NCBI GenBank assembly: GCA_020443425.1
Contig: JAGRIE010000006.1
Coordinates: 84,811 to 148,810 of the forward strand
Source of the DNA: Halioglobus sp.
Lineage (GTDB): Bacteria; Pseudomonadota; Gammaproteobacteria; Pseudomonadales; Halieaceae
Direction of reading: 5' to 3'
Length of the DNA: 64,000 nt
Part shown: piece by piece, positions 43,685-53,546 of the stretch
Layout of the letters: every line of letters starts with the position of its first letter
Numbering within the stretch: position 1 is the first letter of the stretch
Position numbers and translations under genes: made by a program
The notes under the pieces: model-generated
What the model saw: only the letters and a program-made list of their open reading frames with translations
Told to the model about the DNA's origin: nothing
Database searches by the model: none

Positions 43685-44494
43685 TCATTCGCTGGCCCAC
43701 CTTGGTTTGCGCTTCTCAACGAAGGCGGCGACACCCTCGCGGCCCTCGTCGCTGAGCATGCACCGGGCGAAGCCGCGCGCAGCGAAATCCAGCGCGTCCG
43801 GGCGGGGTCGGCGGGTGGCCTCAAACACAATGCTTTTGGTCACGGCATTGGCACCCGGTGCGCACAGCGCAATTTGCGCCAGCACCTCAGCGCACCTGGC
43901 CTCCATGTCAGCGCTGTCCTCGGCCAGGATGTGGCCGATGCCGTACTGCACCGCCTCCGCACCGTTGAAACGCGCCCCGGTCAGCATCAGGCGGCGCGCC
44001 TGCGTCAGGCCGACGCGCTCGGTGACAAACGGTGCAATCTGCGCGGGCGGTATGCCGAGGCTGGTTTCCGAGAGCCGGAAGCGGGTCTCGCGGGTCACCA
44101 GTGTGACATCACCGACGCAGCACAGGCCCAGCCCGCCGCCGATGGCCGCGCCCTCCACCAGCATGATGACGACCTGCGGCTGTTCATTGAGTTTGAGCAT
44201 CAGGTCGCCGAAGACGCGATTGCCGCGCGCGACTTCGTCTTCATCGGGTGCGCCGCCCTGGGCATCGGACTGGAAGCCCTTGATGTCCGCGCCGGCGCAG
44301 AACACGCCGCCCTTGCCGCGCAGGATCAGGGTGCGCAGGGCCGGGTCCGCCGCGGCGCTGTCCAGTGCGGCGTGCAGTTCATCGACCATCGCGGCAGAGA
44401 GGGCGTTTTTCGCCTCGGGCCGGTTGAACCAGATGGTCAGTACGCTGCCCTGTCTGTCGAGTACCAGGTCGCTGGTGTTGGGTAGTGCGCTCAT
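43685..44494 (-). CDS. atuE: enoyl-CoA hydratase, probable isohexenylglutaconyl-CoA hydratase AtuE
   Basis: A 269-residue crotonase-fold protein. The oxyanion-hole segments GVFCAGADIKGF and EGAAIGGGLGLCCVGDVTLV and the catalytic-glutamate region RFRLSETSLGIPPAQIAPFV are present. It lies between the carboxylase beta and alpha genes, as the hydratases AtuE and LiuC do. Hydration of the carboxylated product is therefore its expected step. GGGAGA precedes ATG 44494. Confidence 0.82.
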   Translation of the reverse strand: MSALPNTSDLVLDRQGSVLTIWFNRPEAKNALSAAMVDELHAALDSAAADPALRTLILRGKGGVFCAGADIKGFQSDAQGGAPDEDEVARGNRVFGDLMLKLNEQPQVVIMLVEGAAIGGGLGLCCVGDVTLVTRETRFRLSETSLGIPPAQIAPFVTERVGLTQARRLMLTGARFNGAEAVQYGIGHILAEDSADMEARCAEVLAQIALCAPGANAVTKSIVFEATRRPRPDALDFAARGFARCMLSDEGREGVAAFVEKRKPRWASE

Positions 44495-44526
44495 GGTGCT
44501 GTCTCCCGTTGTGCTGTCTGTTGCGC

Positions 44527-46149
44527 TTACATGCGCGCGATACCAAAGCTGTTCGGCCGCACGCTGCGGTGCCGGGTCTCCCACACGGTTTCCAGCAGGA
44601 AGCCCAGTGTCCTGCGGGTGTCGCGGGGGTCGATCATGCCGTCGTCCAGCATATGGCCGGAGGTATAGAAGGCGCTGGACTGGCTGTCGAAGATATTTGC
44701 CAGGAAGGCCTCCTGTTGCGCCAGCGCCGCCTCATCCGGCTCCTGTCCCAGCGCTGCAGCCTTGCCGCGCGCGACCTCGGACATGGTTTTCGCGGCCTGT
44801 TCGCCGCCCATCACGCCGGTGCGCGCATTGGGAAAGGTGTACAGGAAATCCGGTTCGAAGTGGCGGCCGCACATGCCGTAGTTGCCGGCCCCGAAACTGG
44901 CCCCCGTCATCATCGTGATGCGTGGCACCTCGAGGTTGCGCACCGCCTGTATCATCTTCGAGCCGTGTTTGATCATGCCGGCGCGCTCCGATTTTGTGCC
45001 CACGATGTAACCGGTGGTGTTCTGCAGGAATACCACCGGGATATTGGACTGGTCACACAGCTGCAGGAACTGGGTGGCCTTGGTGGCGCCCTCCGGGTCA
45101 ATGGGGCCGTTGTTGCCGAGAATGCCGCAGGGCAGGCCGAAAATGTCGGCCTGTATGCAGACCGTGGATGCGCCGTAGCGGGACTTGAAGTCCATGAAGT
45201 CGGAGCCGTCCACCACCCGCGCCACCAGCTCGCGCATATCGTAGGGGTTGCGGTAGTCGCAGGGAATGATGCCGGCCAGCTCATCGGCGTCGTACAGGGG
45301 CTCGCGGAAGGCGCGCCGCGCCGGGGTGGCGCAATCCTTGTTCCACTGCAGGCGGTGCATCAGTTCGCGGCACATCTGCACGGCCTGGCCATCGTTCTCG
45401 GCGAGGTATTCCGCCAGGCCGGAAACCGAGGCGTGCATGTCAGCGCCACCCAGTTCCTCCTCCGTGGCGATCTCACCGGTGGCCGCCTTCAGCAGCGGCG
45501 GTCCGGCGAGGAAGGCGCGGCCGTTGTGCTTCACCGCGATTACATAATCGCTGAGCCCCGGCATGTAGGCGCCGCCGGCTGTGGAGGAGCCGTGCAGGAT
45601 GGAGATCACCGGGATGCCCGCCTTGCTCAGTTTGGCGAGGTTGCCGAACAGCATGCCGCCCTGGGAAAAGTTCTCCACGGTATAGTTGATCAGGTCGCCG
45701 CCGGCGCTTTCCACCAGGTGCACGAAGGGCAGCTTTTGCTCCAGCGCGATCTCCTCGCAGCGCCGCACACGATAGCCGGTGGCGGTGGTGAGTGTGCCGG
45801 CCATGATGCCGCTGTCATCCACTACCACCATGCAGCGCACGCCGCTGATGAAGCCGATGCCGGTAATAACGGTGGAGCCGGGAATGGACTTCTCCGGGTC
45901 ACTGCTGTCCACCAGGTAGCCGGCGAGATTGCCCACGGTGAGAAAGGGCATGCCGGGGTCGAGCAGTCGCGCAAGCCGCTCGCGCGGTGTCAGCTGTCCG
46001 CGCGCTTCAAAGCGCGGCTTGCGCTTCTCCGAGATCATCGCGCCGCGCGCGTTCAGGGTCTCCAGCTGGCCGATCAGCTCCAGCATCTCGCGGCGGTTTT
46101 TCGCAAAGCCTTCAGAGTTGACGTTGATCTTTGAATTGAACACTGGCAT
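44527..46149 (-). CDS. atuC: acyl-CoA carboxylase beta (carboxyltransferase) subunit, probable AtuC
   Basis: A 540-residue carboxyltransferase. The N- and C-terminal crotonase-like halves carry GGSSTAGGAYMPGLSDYVI-like acyl-CoA and carboxybiotin-binding regions (HGSSTAGGAYMPG and MTGASFGAGNYGMCGR). This matches the beta subunits of methylcrotonyl-/geranyl-CoA carboxylases. ATG 46149 overlaps the atuA stop by one base (TGATG), with GGAGA 7 bases before. Partner is the biotin subunit two genes on. Confidence 0.87.
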   Translation of the reverse strand: MPVFNSKINVNSEGFAKNRREMLELIGQLETLNARGAMISEKRKPRFEARGQLTPRERLARLLDPGMPFLTVGNLAGYLVDSSDPEKSIPGSTVITGIGFISGVRCMVVVDDSGIMAGTLTTATGYRVRRCEEIALEQKLPFVHLVESAGGDLINYTVENFSQGGMLFGNLAKLSKAGIPVISILHGSSTAGGAYMPGLSDYVIAVKHNGRAFLAGPPLLKAATGEIATEEELGGADMHASVSGLAEYLAENDGQAVQMCRELMHRLQWNKDCATPARRAFREPLYDADELAGIIPCDYRNPYDMRELVARVVDGSDFMDFKSRYGASTVCIQADIFGLPCGILGNNGPIDPEGATKATQFLQLCDQSNIPVVFLQNTTGYIVGTKSERAGMIKHGSKMIQAVRNLEVPRITMMTGASFGAGNYGMCGRHFEPDFLYTFPNARTGVMGGEQAAKTMSEVARGKAAALGQEPDEAALAQQEAFLANIFDSQSSAFYTSGHMLDDGMIDPRDTRRTLGFLLETVWETRHRSVRPNSFGIARM

Positions 46150-47963
46150 CACAGGGTCTCCGCGACAGTGGCCGCAATTGTTGCAGGTACCGGGATGGGG
46201 CAGGACAGTAACAGCTGCGCATATCCCTTGCCCTGGGGGTCGTTGCGCAGGCTGGCGACACCGCCGCCGCCGAGTACATCGTGCAACAGGAAATTGAGCG
46301 CATGGGCGCCGGGCAGGATGAAGCGCTCGACGCTGCCCACTGAACTGTCGGCGAGGAAGTGGGCGAAGCGCGCTCGCACCACGTCCTCGGTCAGCGCCTC
46401 GCAGAGATAGGGCAGGTACTCTGCCCGCCGCGCGATGATGCCGACATTGGCCTTGTCACCCTTGTCGCCGCTGCGCCCCCAGGCCAGGGCGATCAGTGGC
46501 ACCTCGACGCTGTCACTGGCAGCGCTGGGGCGCGGTGTGTCCGGCCGCACAAGCGAGGTGCTGTCCAGCGCTTCACCGTGCGCCTCATCACAGGCCTCAG
46601 TTTCATCGTCCACCGCGATACGCACCTGCACCTGCGCTTTCGGCACAGTGCAGGAGAACAGTCGCACCACCGGCGAGGGACTGGGGCGACTGCCGGCGAA
46701 ACCGGACAGCCCCGGCGGTGTCGCCAGGCCCAGTCCGACCGCTTCCTTCAGCAGGATGCCGATACCGATGCTCTCGGGGTGCTTGGCGGCAATTTTCATT
46801 ACCACCTCGCGGCTGCCGTTGACTTCGCTGAACCGGCCGTACTGGCATTCGGTGCCCATCAGCTCGACACTGGTCTCGCTGAAGTCGGCCAGGCCGAAGG
46901 CGTTGAAGACAGTGCGGGCCGCCTCGAACACGGCGTCGCCGAAGGCGCGGGCCTTGCGATCGGCGTCTATGCCGTAAAAGCTCATATAGGTGCCGCCGCG
47001 AAATTCGTCGGCGTAGGTGGCGCTGACCTTGTAGGTGTCGGGCGCCGGCCTGCCGGTGGCCCCCGACACGGCCACACGGTTCTCACCCACCTGCTCGATA
47101 CGGGCAGTGGAGAAATCACACACCACATCGGGCAGCAGATAGGCCTGTGGATCGCCAATCTCGTACAGCATCTGTTCGCTCACCGTGCCCACGTTCACCA
47201 CGCCGCCGGTACCCTCGGGCTTGGTACAGACGAAGCGGCCATCGGCGGAGATTTCCGCGATGGGATAGCCGATGTTGGCGATACCGGGCACCTGCTCCCA
47301 GTCGGTGAAGTTGCCGCCGGTGGCCTGCGGCCCACACTCCAGGATATGGCCCGCCAGTGAACCCATGGCCAACTGGTCGAGATCGTCGCGACCCCAGCCA
47401 AACGCATGGATACAGGCGCCCAGTGTCACCGCGCTGTCGACACAGCGCCCGGTGATGACGATATCGGCACCCAGTGCCAGCGCGCGGGCGATCGGGAAGG
47501 CCCCCAGATAGGCATTGATGCTGAGGATTTTCTCCAGCCGCGGAAACGCTGCGCCGGAGAACATTTCGGTGACGCCGGCAGCCTGCAGCGCCGCTTGCTG
47601 GTCGAGAAGGTCATCGCCGGTGATACAGGCGACCCTGAGTGGCAGGCCCTGTCCGGCGATCTCGTCCCGCAGCGCCTGCGCACAGGCTTCGGGATTGACG
47701 CCACCGGCATTGGCGATGACCTTGGTGCCGCGCTCCGCAATCAGCGCCAGGTTCGGTTTCATGGCCGCGCTGACAAAATCGGCAGCGTAGCCTTTGAGCG
47801 GGTCTTTCGCCCTGGCGCGCGCCATGATCGACATGGTGATCTCGGCCAGGTAGTCATAGACGATGTAGTCCAGGCCGGGGGAATTCAACAGCTGCGGTGT
47901 GGCCCTGGCGGCATCACCCCAGAAGCCGCTGGCGCCGCCAATACGCAATACCTTGTCTGCCAT
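46149..47963 (-). CDS. atuA: AtuA-like (DUF1446) protein
   Basis: A 604-residue protein with the DUF1446 start IGGASGFWGD and the blocks KVIANAGGVNPEACA and ITGRCVDSAVTLGACIHAFGW; the C-terminal 100 or so residues (LAWGRSGDKGDKANVGIIAR) form the AtuA-associated small domain, which is a separate protein in some bacteria. AtuA is required for acyclic terpene use in Pseudomonas, but its reaction is unknown. It is the first gene of the carboxylase operon; a TATACT (47998-47993) lies 30 bp before the ATG. Confidence 0.87.
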   Translation of the reverse strand: MADKVLRIGGASGFWGDAARATPQLLNSPGLDYIVYDYLAEITMSIMARARAKDPLKGYAADFVSAAMKPNLALIAERGTKVIANAGGVNPEACAQALRDEIAGQGLPLRVACITGDDLLDQQAALQAAGVTEMFSGAAFPRLEKILSINAYLGAFPIARALALGADIVITGRCVDSAVTLGACIHAFGWGRDDLDQLAMGSLAGHILECGPQATGGNFTDWEQVPGIANIGYPIAEISADGRFVCTKPEGTGGVVNVGTVSEQMLYEIGDPQAYLLPDVVCDFSTARIEQVGENRVAVSGATGRPAPDTYKVSATYADEFRGGTYMSFYGIDADRKARAFGDAVFEAARTVFNAFGLADFSETSVELMGTECQYGRFSEVNGSREVVMKIAAKHPESIGIGILLKEAVGLGLATPPGLSGFAGSRPSPSPVVRLFSCTVPKAQVQVRIAVDDETEACDEAHGEALDSTSLVRPDTPRPSAASDSVEVPLIALAWGRSGDKGDKANVGIIARRAEYLPYLCEALTEDVVRARFAHFLADSSVGSVERFILPGAHALNFLLHDVLGGGGVASLRNDPQGKGYAQLLLSCPIPVPATIAATVAETL

Positions 47964-48106
47964 AGTCCTGTTCCCGTCTGCGCGTACGAGGCAGTATAGT
48001 ACTGGATGCATGACCCCGGCACATGCGATTGGATGCCATCCGTGTGGGAGTTGGCGCCATCGGTGGCAGCGCGCATGAGGGGCGCCGTGGGGGGTGGGTG
48101 TGCACC

Positions 48107-49348
48107 CTATGCCTGCGGTGGATCACCCTGCACCGTCGAGGAGACCTGCCGTCCGGCAATCGCCCGCAACAGCAGCAACAGAGCCAGCAGGGTGAACACT
48201 GCCGAGGCGAAAAACGGCGCGCCGGGAAAGTAGACCACCGCGTCATCAGAGCTGAAGTAGGAAAACAGCTGTGTCATGAACGGCGGGCTGAGTATGGCCA
48301 CCAGTCCGCTCATGCTGCCCAGCGCACCCTGCAGTTCGCCCTGCGCGTTGGCCGGGATGCGCGCCGACATAATGCTCTGCAGCGACGGCACCACAAACCC
48401 CTGCAGCGCACCTATCGCGATAATCGGGTACATCATCCAGCCATACGGGACAAAGGCGTAGGCGATAAAGCTCAGCGTGGTGGCGATGAAACCGACGATG
48501 GCGGTTTTTATCGGCCCCCAGATCGGCAGTACCCTGCGGATCAGGAAGGCCTGCACGAAGATCATCGAGACGCCGACAGCGCTCAGTGAGAAGCCGATCT
48601 CGCGTGGCGACCAGTCAAACTTCTCAATCGTGAAGAACGCCCAGGTACTTGGGAGAGAAAAGTGGCCCAGCATGTACCAGAAGTACACCAGCACCAGCGC
48701 GATCACCTCGGGGTAGTGCCAGAGCTGCCTGAAAGCGCCCAGCGGGTTGGCGCGCGCAAGGTTGAACGCGCGGCGGTTTTCGAGCTTGTGCGATTCGGGC
48801 AGTACGAAGTACCCGTAGATCACGTTGATAAATGTCAGGACGCCCGCTGCGTAGAACGGGGTGCGGGGACCGAACTCGCCGAGGAAGCCGCCCACCGCGG
48901 GCCCGATAATGAACCCGGTACCGAAACCCGCGCCCAGCAGTGCGAAATACTGCGCGCGCTTCTCCGGTGGGAAGGTATCGGCGATATAGGCGTTGGCAAT
49001 GCCGTAGGTGGAGGCGGAAATCCCCCCGATGATGCGACCCACAAACAGCCACAACAGCGTCGGTGCCCATCCCATCAACAGGTAGTTGAAGCCCATCGCC
49101 AGTAGCGAGCACAGCAGTACCGGCCTGCGCCCGAAGCGATCAGAGAGATTGCCCAGCAGCGGTGAAGAGACAAACTGCATGCCGGCAAAGGCGAACATCA
49201 GGAAGCCACTGATACGCGCGGCGTGGGTCAGGTCCTCGCCGGAAATATCCATGATCAGCTGCGGCACCACCGGCATGATGATACCGAAGCCGATGGAGTC
49301 CAGCAGTACCGTGACAAAAATAAACGCAAAGGCTAACTGCGGACGCAT
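48107..49348 (-). CDS. MFS transporter of the TetA/TCR type
   Basis: A 413-residue, twelve-segment proton-coupled exporter. The loop 2-3 signature [14 protein letters not shown], the motif B/C region [32 protein letters not shown] and [22 protein letters not shown] are typical of tetracycline-type drug exporters (DHA1). Substrate cannot be told; chromosomal homologues rarely confer tetracycline resistance. GGAGGG lies before ATG 49348. Monocistronic by position. Confidence 0.87.
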   Translation of the reverse strand: MRPQLAFAFIFVTVLLDSIGFGIIMPVVPQLIMDISGEDLTHAARISGFLMFAFAGMQFVSSPLLGNLSDRFGRRPVLLCSLLAMGFNYLLMGWAPTLLWLFVGRIIGGISASTYGIANAYIADTFPPEKRAQYFALLGAGFGTGFIIGPAVGGFLGEFGPRTPFYAAGVLTFINVIYGYFVLPESHKLENRRAFNLARANPLGAFRQLWHYPEVIALVLVYFWYMLGHFSLPSTWAFFTIEKFDWSPREIGFSLSAVGVSMIFVQAFLIRRVLPIWGPIKTAIVGFIATTLSFIAYAFVPYGWMMYPIIAIGALQGFVVPSLQSIMSARIPANAQGELQGALGSMSGLVAILSPPFMTQLFSYFSSDDAVVYFPGAPFFASAVFTLLALLLLLRAIAGRQVSSTVQGDPPQA

Positions 49349-49433
49349 GGCTCCCTCCAGTAGAGGCGCAGACTAGCATGCGTATTTGGCACAGTTCAAA
49401 CGAACCATGCGCGGGGCGTGGCAGGTGTAAACG

Positions 49434-50570
49434 TTACTGGGGAGGCTGGTAGGGAATATCCAGAAACAGGTCCCACAGTGCGGCCACAGGTTTTGGTGAG
49501 CCGTCGGGATTGAACAGCCCGGCATAGGCCCAGGACAGTGAAATCGGGCTGTTCCCGTAATTCTCTGCGTAATCGACGGTAAAGAAATTGACGGCGAACA
49601 GCACGTCGGACTGGTAGCAGGCTGCCAGCAGGTAGTAGATGGTATTGAGCTGCACTTCCTCCGAGCCCTTCAGCACGACCGGGCCTACATCCACATCGCG
49701 TGACAGGCTGCCCATCTGGTCGATCGCGACCGGGATGTCATGCACGGTGGCGAGGTTGAAGGCGAGATCGTAGTAGCCATCGTAGATCTGGTTGTTGTAG
49801 GAGAGATAGGGGAATGTGCTGATCACGAATGCGTCACTGTAGAACATCAGCTCGTACATTTCCCACCACAATACCGTGGGGTAGAACTCCGCCAGGTAGT
49901 CGGCCAGTTGCCGGGAGGCGTCGTGCAGGCCCAGCATATGCTCGTACTGGATGGTCGGGAACACGTAGAGATCGGGGTAGCGCTGTTTCAGTTCTGTGTA
50001 GAGATACTGGTTCAGTTCCTTGTAGTCATCCCACGCGTCGAAGCGTTTCGCCATCAGGATATTGATCTCCACGCCCAACCCGAAGTACTCGGGCTGGAAG
50101 GCCTCGATAAGGGCGATGGAATAATTGAGCAGCGCGGTTTTCACTTCCGGCGAATTGAATGCCGCAGTATCCCAGGGTGCGCCCAGCGGTTGCCCCGGAC
50201 CATTCTCATTCCACAGTGTGGCCAGGCTGTTGTACTGGATGTTGGTCGGCAGCATGGACACATACCTGGCCATGCCCGGAACATTGTTGGCGTCGGCCTC
50301 GAGCAGGAAATCCCATTCCTGTTGCAGGCTGGCAGGGTAATCCCGGTAACTGGAACTGATCAGGGCGTCATCCCAGGGGATTCCCGCCTGGAACGTGTGA
50401 CTGATCAGGTCGGCGTGCTGCTGGATGATCTGGTAGGACTGGTCGTACCCGGCCTGGTTGAACGTGGGCGGGTAGGGCGTGAACCCCATGCGGAACTCGC
50501 GAACGTAGGTTTCCTGCGCAACAGCTGGCAGGGTGACAAGGGCGAGTAGAACGAGCAAACATCTGAACAT
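49434..50570 (-). CDS. secreted TIM-barrel-like protein, possible glycoside hydrolase
   Basis: A 378-residue protein with a signal peptide ending near TLPAVA. The mature part alternates strands and helices rich in aromatic residues; EYFGLGVEINIL places a glutamate at the end of a strand, and VAIDQMGSLS and VNFFTVDYAENYG could be later barrel strands, as in clan GH-A galactanase-like hydrolases. No family could be fixed by eye. AGGGA lies upstream of ATG 50570. Confidence 0.55.
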   Translation of the reverse strand: MFRCLLVLLALVTLPAVAQETYVREFRMGFTPYPPTFNQAGYDQSYQIIQQHADLISHTFQAGIPWDDALISSSYRDYPASLQQEWDFLLEADANNVPGMARYVSMLPTNIQYNSLATLWNENGPGQPLGAPWDTAAFNSPEVKTALLNYSIALIEAFQPEYFGLGVEINILMAKRFDAWDDYKELNQYLYTELKQRYPDLYVFPTIQYEHMLGLHDASRQLADYLAEFYPTVLWWEMYELMFYSDAFVISTFPYLSYNNQIYDGYYDLAFNLATVHDIPVAIDQMGSLSRDVDVGPVVLKGSEEVQLNTIYYLLAACYQSDVLFAVNFFTVDYAENYGNSPISLSWAYAGLFNPDGSPKPVAALWDLFLDIPYQPPQ

Positions 50571-50737
50571 GGTTAGCATCCCTGCGGCTATTGATATCCG
50601 GAATTCCCGCTGGAGAAGCACGCGCAATTTTTATGCCCAATCCGGTAATTGCTTTACAAAGCAACGGCAAAACGCTCCTGTGTGCCGCCGGGACAGGCAA
50701 ATTATTGCGCAGGTGTAAAAAAAGCTGACAGCTGTGT

Positions 50738-50984
50738 TCATATCGCGCACAGCGCCGCCAACGCGCGCTCGGCATCCTCCTGCGGCACGAAGAGGTGGTC
50801 ATGAAAGAATGCAGCGATGATGTTTGCACTGATATTGTGCGCGGCCAGCGTGCCAGAGACCGCGGCGGTCAATCCCACGGCTATCAGGCTTGAGTGCACC
50901 GTCAGCGTGATGCAGCGAAAAACGGATTCGTAGCGCAGGTGCGAGTGTGGACAACAGTATTTCAGTGTTCGTCTCGCCAGTCAT
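50738..50984 (-). pseudogene. ACT-domain protein, internally deleted and frameshifted
   Basis: The first 16 codons (MTGETNTEILLSTLAP) match the start of a family of about 130-residue ACT-domain proteins. The second half, in another frame, reads RYESVFRCITLTVHSSLIAV and continues through ANIIAAFFHDHLFVPQEDAERALAAL to a normal TGA at 50738. The middle (about 50-60 codons) is missing at the junction near 50935-50945. This looks like a decaying remnant of a small amino-acid-sensing protein. The flanking gap 50571-51158 otherwise holds only a possible promoter. Confidence 0.7.
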
Positions 50985-51018
50985 AGGGGCTTACCGGGCA
51001 AACTTTACACATCAGTAA

Positions 51019-51049
51019 TTGACATGCTTGCAGATGATGACAATATACA
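51019..51049 (+). promoter_or_regulatory. possible promoter of the diguanylate cyclase gene
   Basis: Perfect TTGACA (51019-51024) followed, after 19 bp, by TATACA (51044-51049), about 110 bp before the ATG. Spacer is long, so confidence is modest. Confidence 0.35.
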
Positions 51050-51158
51050 GCCGACTGCCTCGACTGGACACAGGCTTAAGCCAACGCAATTTGTGATGGC
51101 TGTCGGAACGGCAACCGGCGCGTTCAGACACCAGCCGCAGGCGCGCGCATGAGATCCT

Positions 51159-53054
51159 ATGTTCAAAACTATCTTCTTCGCATTGTGTATCACTCTCTGC
51201 ATCAGCGCACCTGTCGCTGCGATTTCGCAGCCAAAGGCAGAGGCGGGTGAGCTCGACCTGCGGCACTGGAGCTTTGAACAGGACGGCACGATTCGACTCG
51301 ATGGTCGCTGGGCGTTCTACTGGGAGAACTTCATACCTCCGCAGCAGCGCGCGCTCGCCAGTGATGAAACCATCATGGTGCCGGGTATCTGGAACGGGCA
51401 TGAGCGCGGTGACACGCAGGTAGTGACAGGCCACGGCTACGCCAGTTACCAGCTGCGCGTGTTACTGCCGCCGGACACCCCGCAACTCGCACTGAAAGTG
51501 GTTGATATCGGCGAGGCGTTCAAACTGTATGTCAATGGAGAACTCCTGCATTCGGCGGGCAAACTGGGCACCAATGCGCAGCACTCCCGGCCGGGCTTTT
51601 CCCGCAGTGTGCTGACATTGCCCGAGGATGTCGGCAGTGAGCTGAACATCGTGATTCACGTGTCGAACTACCACTATCGCAGCGGCGGCGTGTGGAACGT
51701 GATAACGCTGGGTGAGGTGTCGGGAATTCGCACCCTGAACGAACTGGAACTGGGCTATGCGATATTCCTGGTCGGCAGTATTGGATTCATCGCGCTCTAC
51801 CACATCGCCTTGTACCTGCAGCGACGCCAGGACAAATCGCCGCTGTACTTCGGCCTGTTCTGTGTCGCGGTGCTGCTGCGAATCCTTGCCACCGATGACA
51901 GGTATCTGACACTCCTTATTCCGTCCATCTCGTATTCGATGCTGGTGCGACTGGAGTACATTTCATTCCTGTTGGGTATTCCCGCTTTTGCGGGGTTTAT
52001 TTCCCATCTGGTTCCCGGGGCTTACCCGCGCTGGATGTCACAACTGTGCGTGTACATGGGGCTCGTATTTACCGTCTTTGTGATGGTGACGCCGATCGAG
52101 GTGTTCTCGGAATACCTGACGCTATTCCAAATCTACCTGGTAGGGTGTGTCTTGTTTGGTCTGTACGTATTTTCCCGCTGCGTGGTGGAGCAGCGCGAAG
52201 TCGCGAGGGCCTTTCTATTCGGCTTTATCGTGCTTGCGATTGCGATCCTCAATGATGTGTTGATATCGATGGGTGTTATCAGGACGCCTGTCCCTCTTGC
52301 CGGCGCGGGCATGCTCTGCTTTATCATGATCCAGTCCTACTCCCTGTCCCTGCGGTTCGCCAGATCGTTTACCCAGGTCGAGGCGCTGTCGCGGGAGCTG
52401 GAAGGCTATGCCCATACGCTGGAATCCAGGGTGGAGCAGCGCACCAGGGAACTGGAGATTGCCAACACCAAGCTCGAGCAACTGGTCAGCGTGGACGGCC
52501 TCACCGGCATTGCCAACCGACGCGCTTTCGACGACCTGCTCAACCGTGAATGGGTCGGGCATACGCGGCGCTCATCGCAGTTGGCGCTGATCCTGTGCGA
52601 TGTGGACTACTTCAAGCTTTACAACGATTTCTACGGTCACCTGGAGGGCGATGACGCCCTGTGCAAGGTCGCTCGCTGTCTCAGCGACACCCTGCAGCGC
52701 GAAGTGGATACCGTGGCGCGTTATGGCGGCGAGGAGTTTGCAGTTGTGCTGCCCGATACCAGTATTGAAGGTGCGATAAAGATTGCCGAGCGCATCAACC
52801 GGGCGGTGCGCGACCTGCATATCCTGCACCAGGGCTCACCGGTGAGCCATGAGCTGACAATGAGCTGTGGTGTGGCGGCGATGGTTCCAACCGAGAAGCG
52901 CAGGCCGGGAGACCTGGTAGGCCTGGCCGACCGGGCGCTTTACAGCGCCAAGGCGGCGGGGCGGGACCGGGTGGTAGCCGCTGGCAGTGAGCCGGGTACG
53001 GCAGGGAAAAGCCAGCCGGCAAGCGCCGACAGCGAGGTCGCCGAGAATACCTGA
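51159..53054 (+). CDS. membrane diguanylate cyclase with 7TM (DISM) sensor
   Basis: A 631-residue protein: signal peptide (1-22), a periplasmic beta-sandwich (about 30-190, 7TMR-DISMED-like), seven hydrophobic helices (about 195-400), a coiled coil (VEALSRELEGYAHTLESRVEQ) and a GGDEF domain (about 450-600). The active site reads YGGEEF and VDYFKLYNDFYGH is intact, so it should make cyclic di-GMP from two GTP in response to an external ligand. The RxxD inhibitory site five residues before GGEEF is absent (TVAR). Final tail is low-complexity. Confidence 0.88.
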   Translation: MFKTIFFALCITLCISAPVAAISQPKAEAGELDLRHWSFEQDGTIRLDGRWAFYWENFIPPQQRALASDETIMVPGIWNGHERGDTQVVTGHGYASYQLRVLLPPDTPQLALKVVDIGEAFKLYVNGELLHSAGKLGTNAQHSRPGFSRSVLTLPEDVGSELNIVIHVSNYHYRSGGVWNVITLGEVSGIRTLNELELGYAIFLVGSIGFIALYHIALYLQRRQDKSPLYFGLFCVAVLLRILATDDRYLTLLIPSISYSMLVRLEYISFLLGIPAFAGFISHLVPGAYPRWMSQLCVYMGLVFTVFVMVTPIEVFSEYLTLFQIYLVGCVLFGLYVFSRCVVEQREVARAFLFGFIVLAIAILNDVLISMGVIRTPVPLAGAGMLCFIMIQSYSLSLRFARSFTQVEALSRELEGYAHTLESRVEQRTRELEIANTKLEQLVSVDGLTGIANRRAFDDLLNREWVGHTRRSSQLALILCDVDYFKLYNDFYGHLEGDDALCKVARCLSDTLQREVDTVARYGGEEFAVVLPDTSIEGAIKIAERINRAVRDLHILHQGSPVSHELTMSCGVAAMVPTEKRRPGDLVGLADRALYSAKAAGRDRVVAAGSEPGTAGKSQPASADSEVAENT

Positions 53055-53073
53055 CGTGGTCGCAGCGAACCCG

Positions 53074-53472
53074 CTATTCCGGAAGCTCCGGAAAGCGCTT
53101 TGTCGTCGCCAGTTCCTTCTCCCAACCGGCCTGGCTGGCCGTGAAAATATGTGCCTCCGGTTTGACAGGCACCTCATCGTCCAGACAGCCCGCGGGAACG
53201 ATACACATATCATTATCCGCCTCGACAATGGGCATTGCCGAGCCGCAGATGGAGCAAAAACTCTTGGTGTGTCGGCTGTCCTTGAGCAGGAAGTCTGTCA
53301 CTTTGTCCTGACCGGACAGCCATGTTAACGCGCTCTTGTGGGTAAACAGGTTGGCGGCGTGCGCTGAGCCGGAATCCTTGCGACAGTAGGAGCAGTGACA
53401 GATAAAAAAGTGCTCGAAGTCTCCTTCGATGTTAAAGCGGACTTCGCCGCACAGGCAGGATCCTCTCGTCAT
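53074..53472 (-). CDS. GFA-family zinc protein
   Basis: A 132-residue protein of the glutathione-dependent formaldehyde-activating (Gfa/CENP-V) fold. Zinc-ligand cysteines are in GSCLCGEVRF, CHCSYCRK and FCSICGSAM. Most members have no known substrate. ATG 53472 with GAGGG just upstream is chosen over TTG 53490. Convergent with the diguanylate cyclase; a TTCCGG/CCGGAA hairpin lies within its last codons (53077-53093). Confidence 0.87.
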   Translation of the reverse strand: MTRGSCLCGEVRFNIEGDFEHFFICHCSYCRKDSGSAHAANLFTHKSALTWLSGQDKVTDFLLKDSRHTKSFCSICGSAMPIVEADNDMCIVPAGCLDDEVPVKPEAHIFTASQAGWEKELATTKRFPELPE

Positions 53473-53546
53473 TTTTCCCTCTTCGTTCAATGTGTTGTGT
53501 TTGTCGCTTCATAGTTGGTGTTGCTACGCCAGCGCATCGAGAATGG

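Noticed and set aside
42015-44918. A 967-codon open frame on the plus strand
   Set aside because: It is antisense to atuF, atuE and atuC, whose domains are complete; long antisense frames are expected in GC-rich coding DNA, and its translation has no recognisable domain.
53077-53093. TTCCGG/CCGGAA hairpin as terminator of the diguanylate cyclase
   Set aside because: It lies inside the last codons of the convergent GFA gene and has no U-tract; chance or coding use is as likely.
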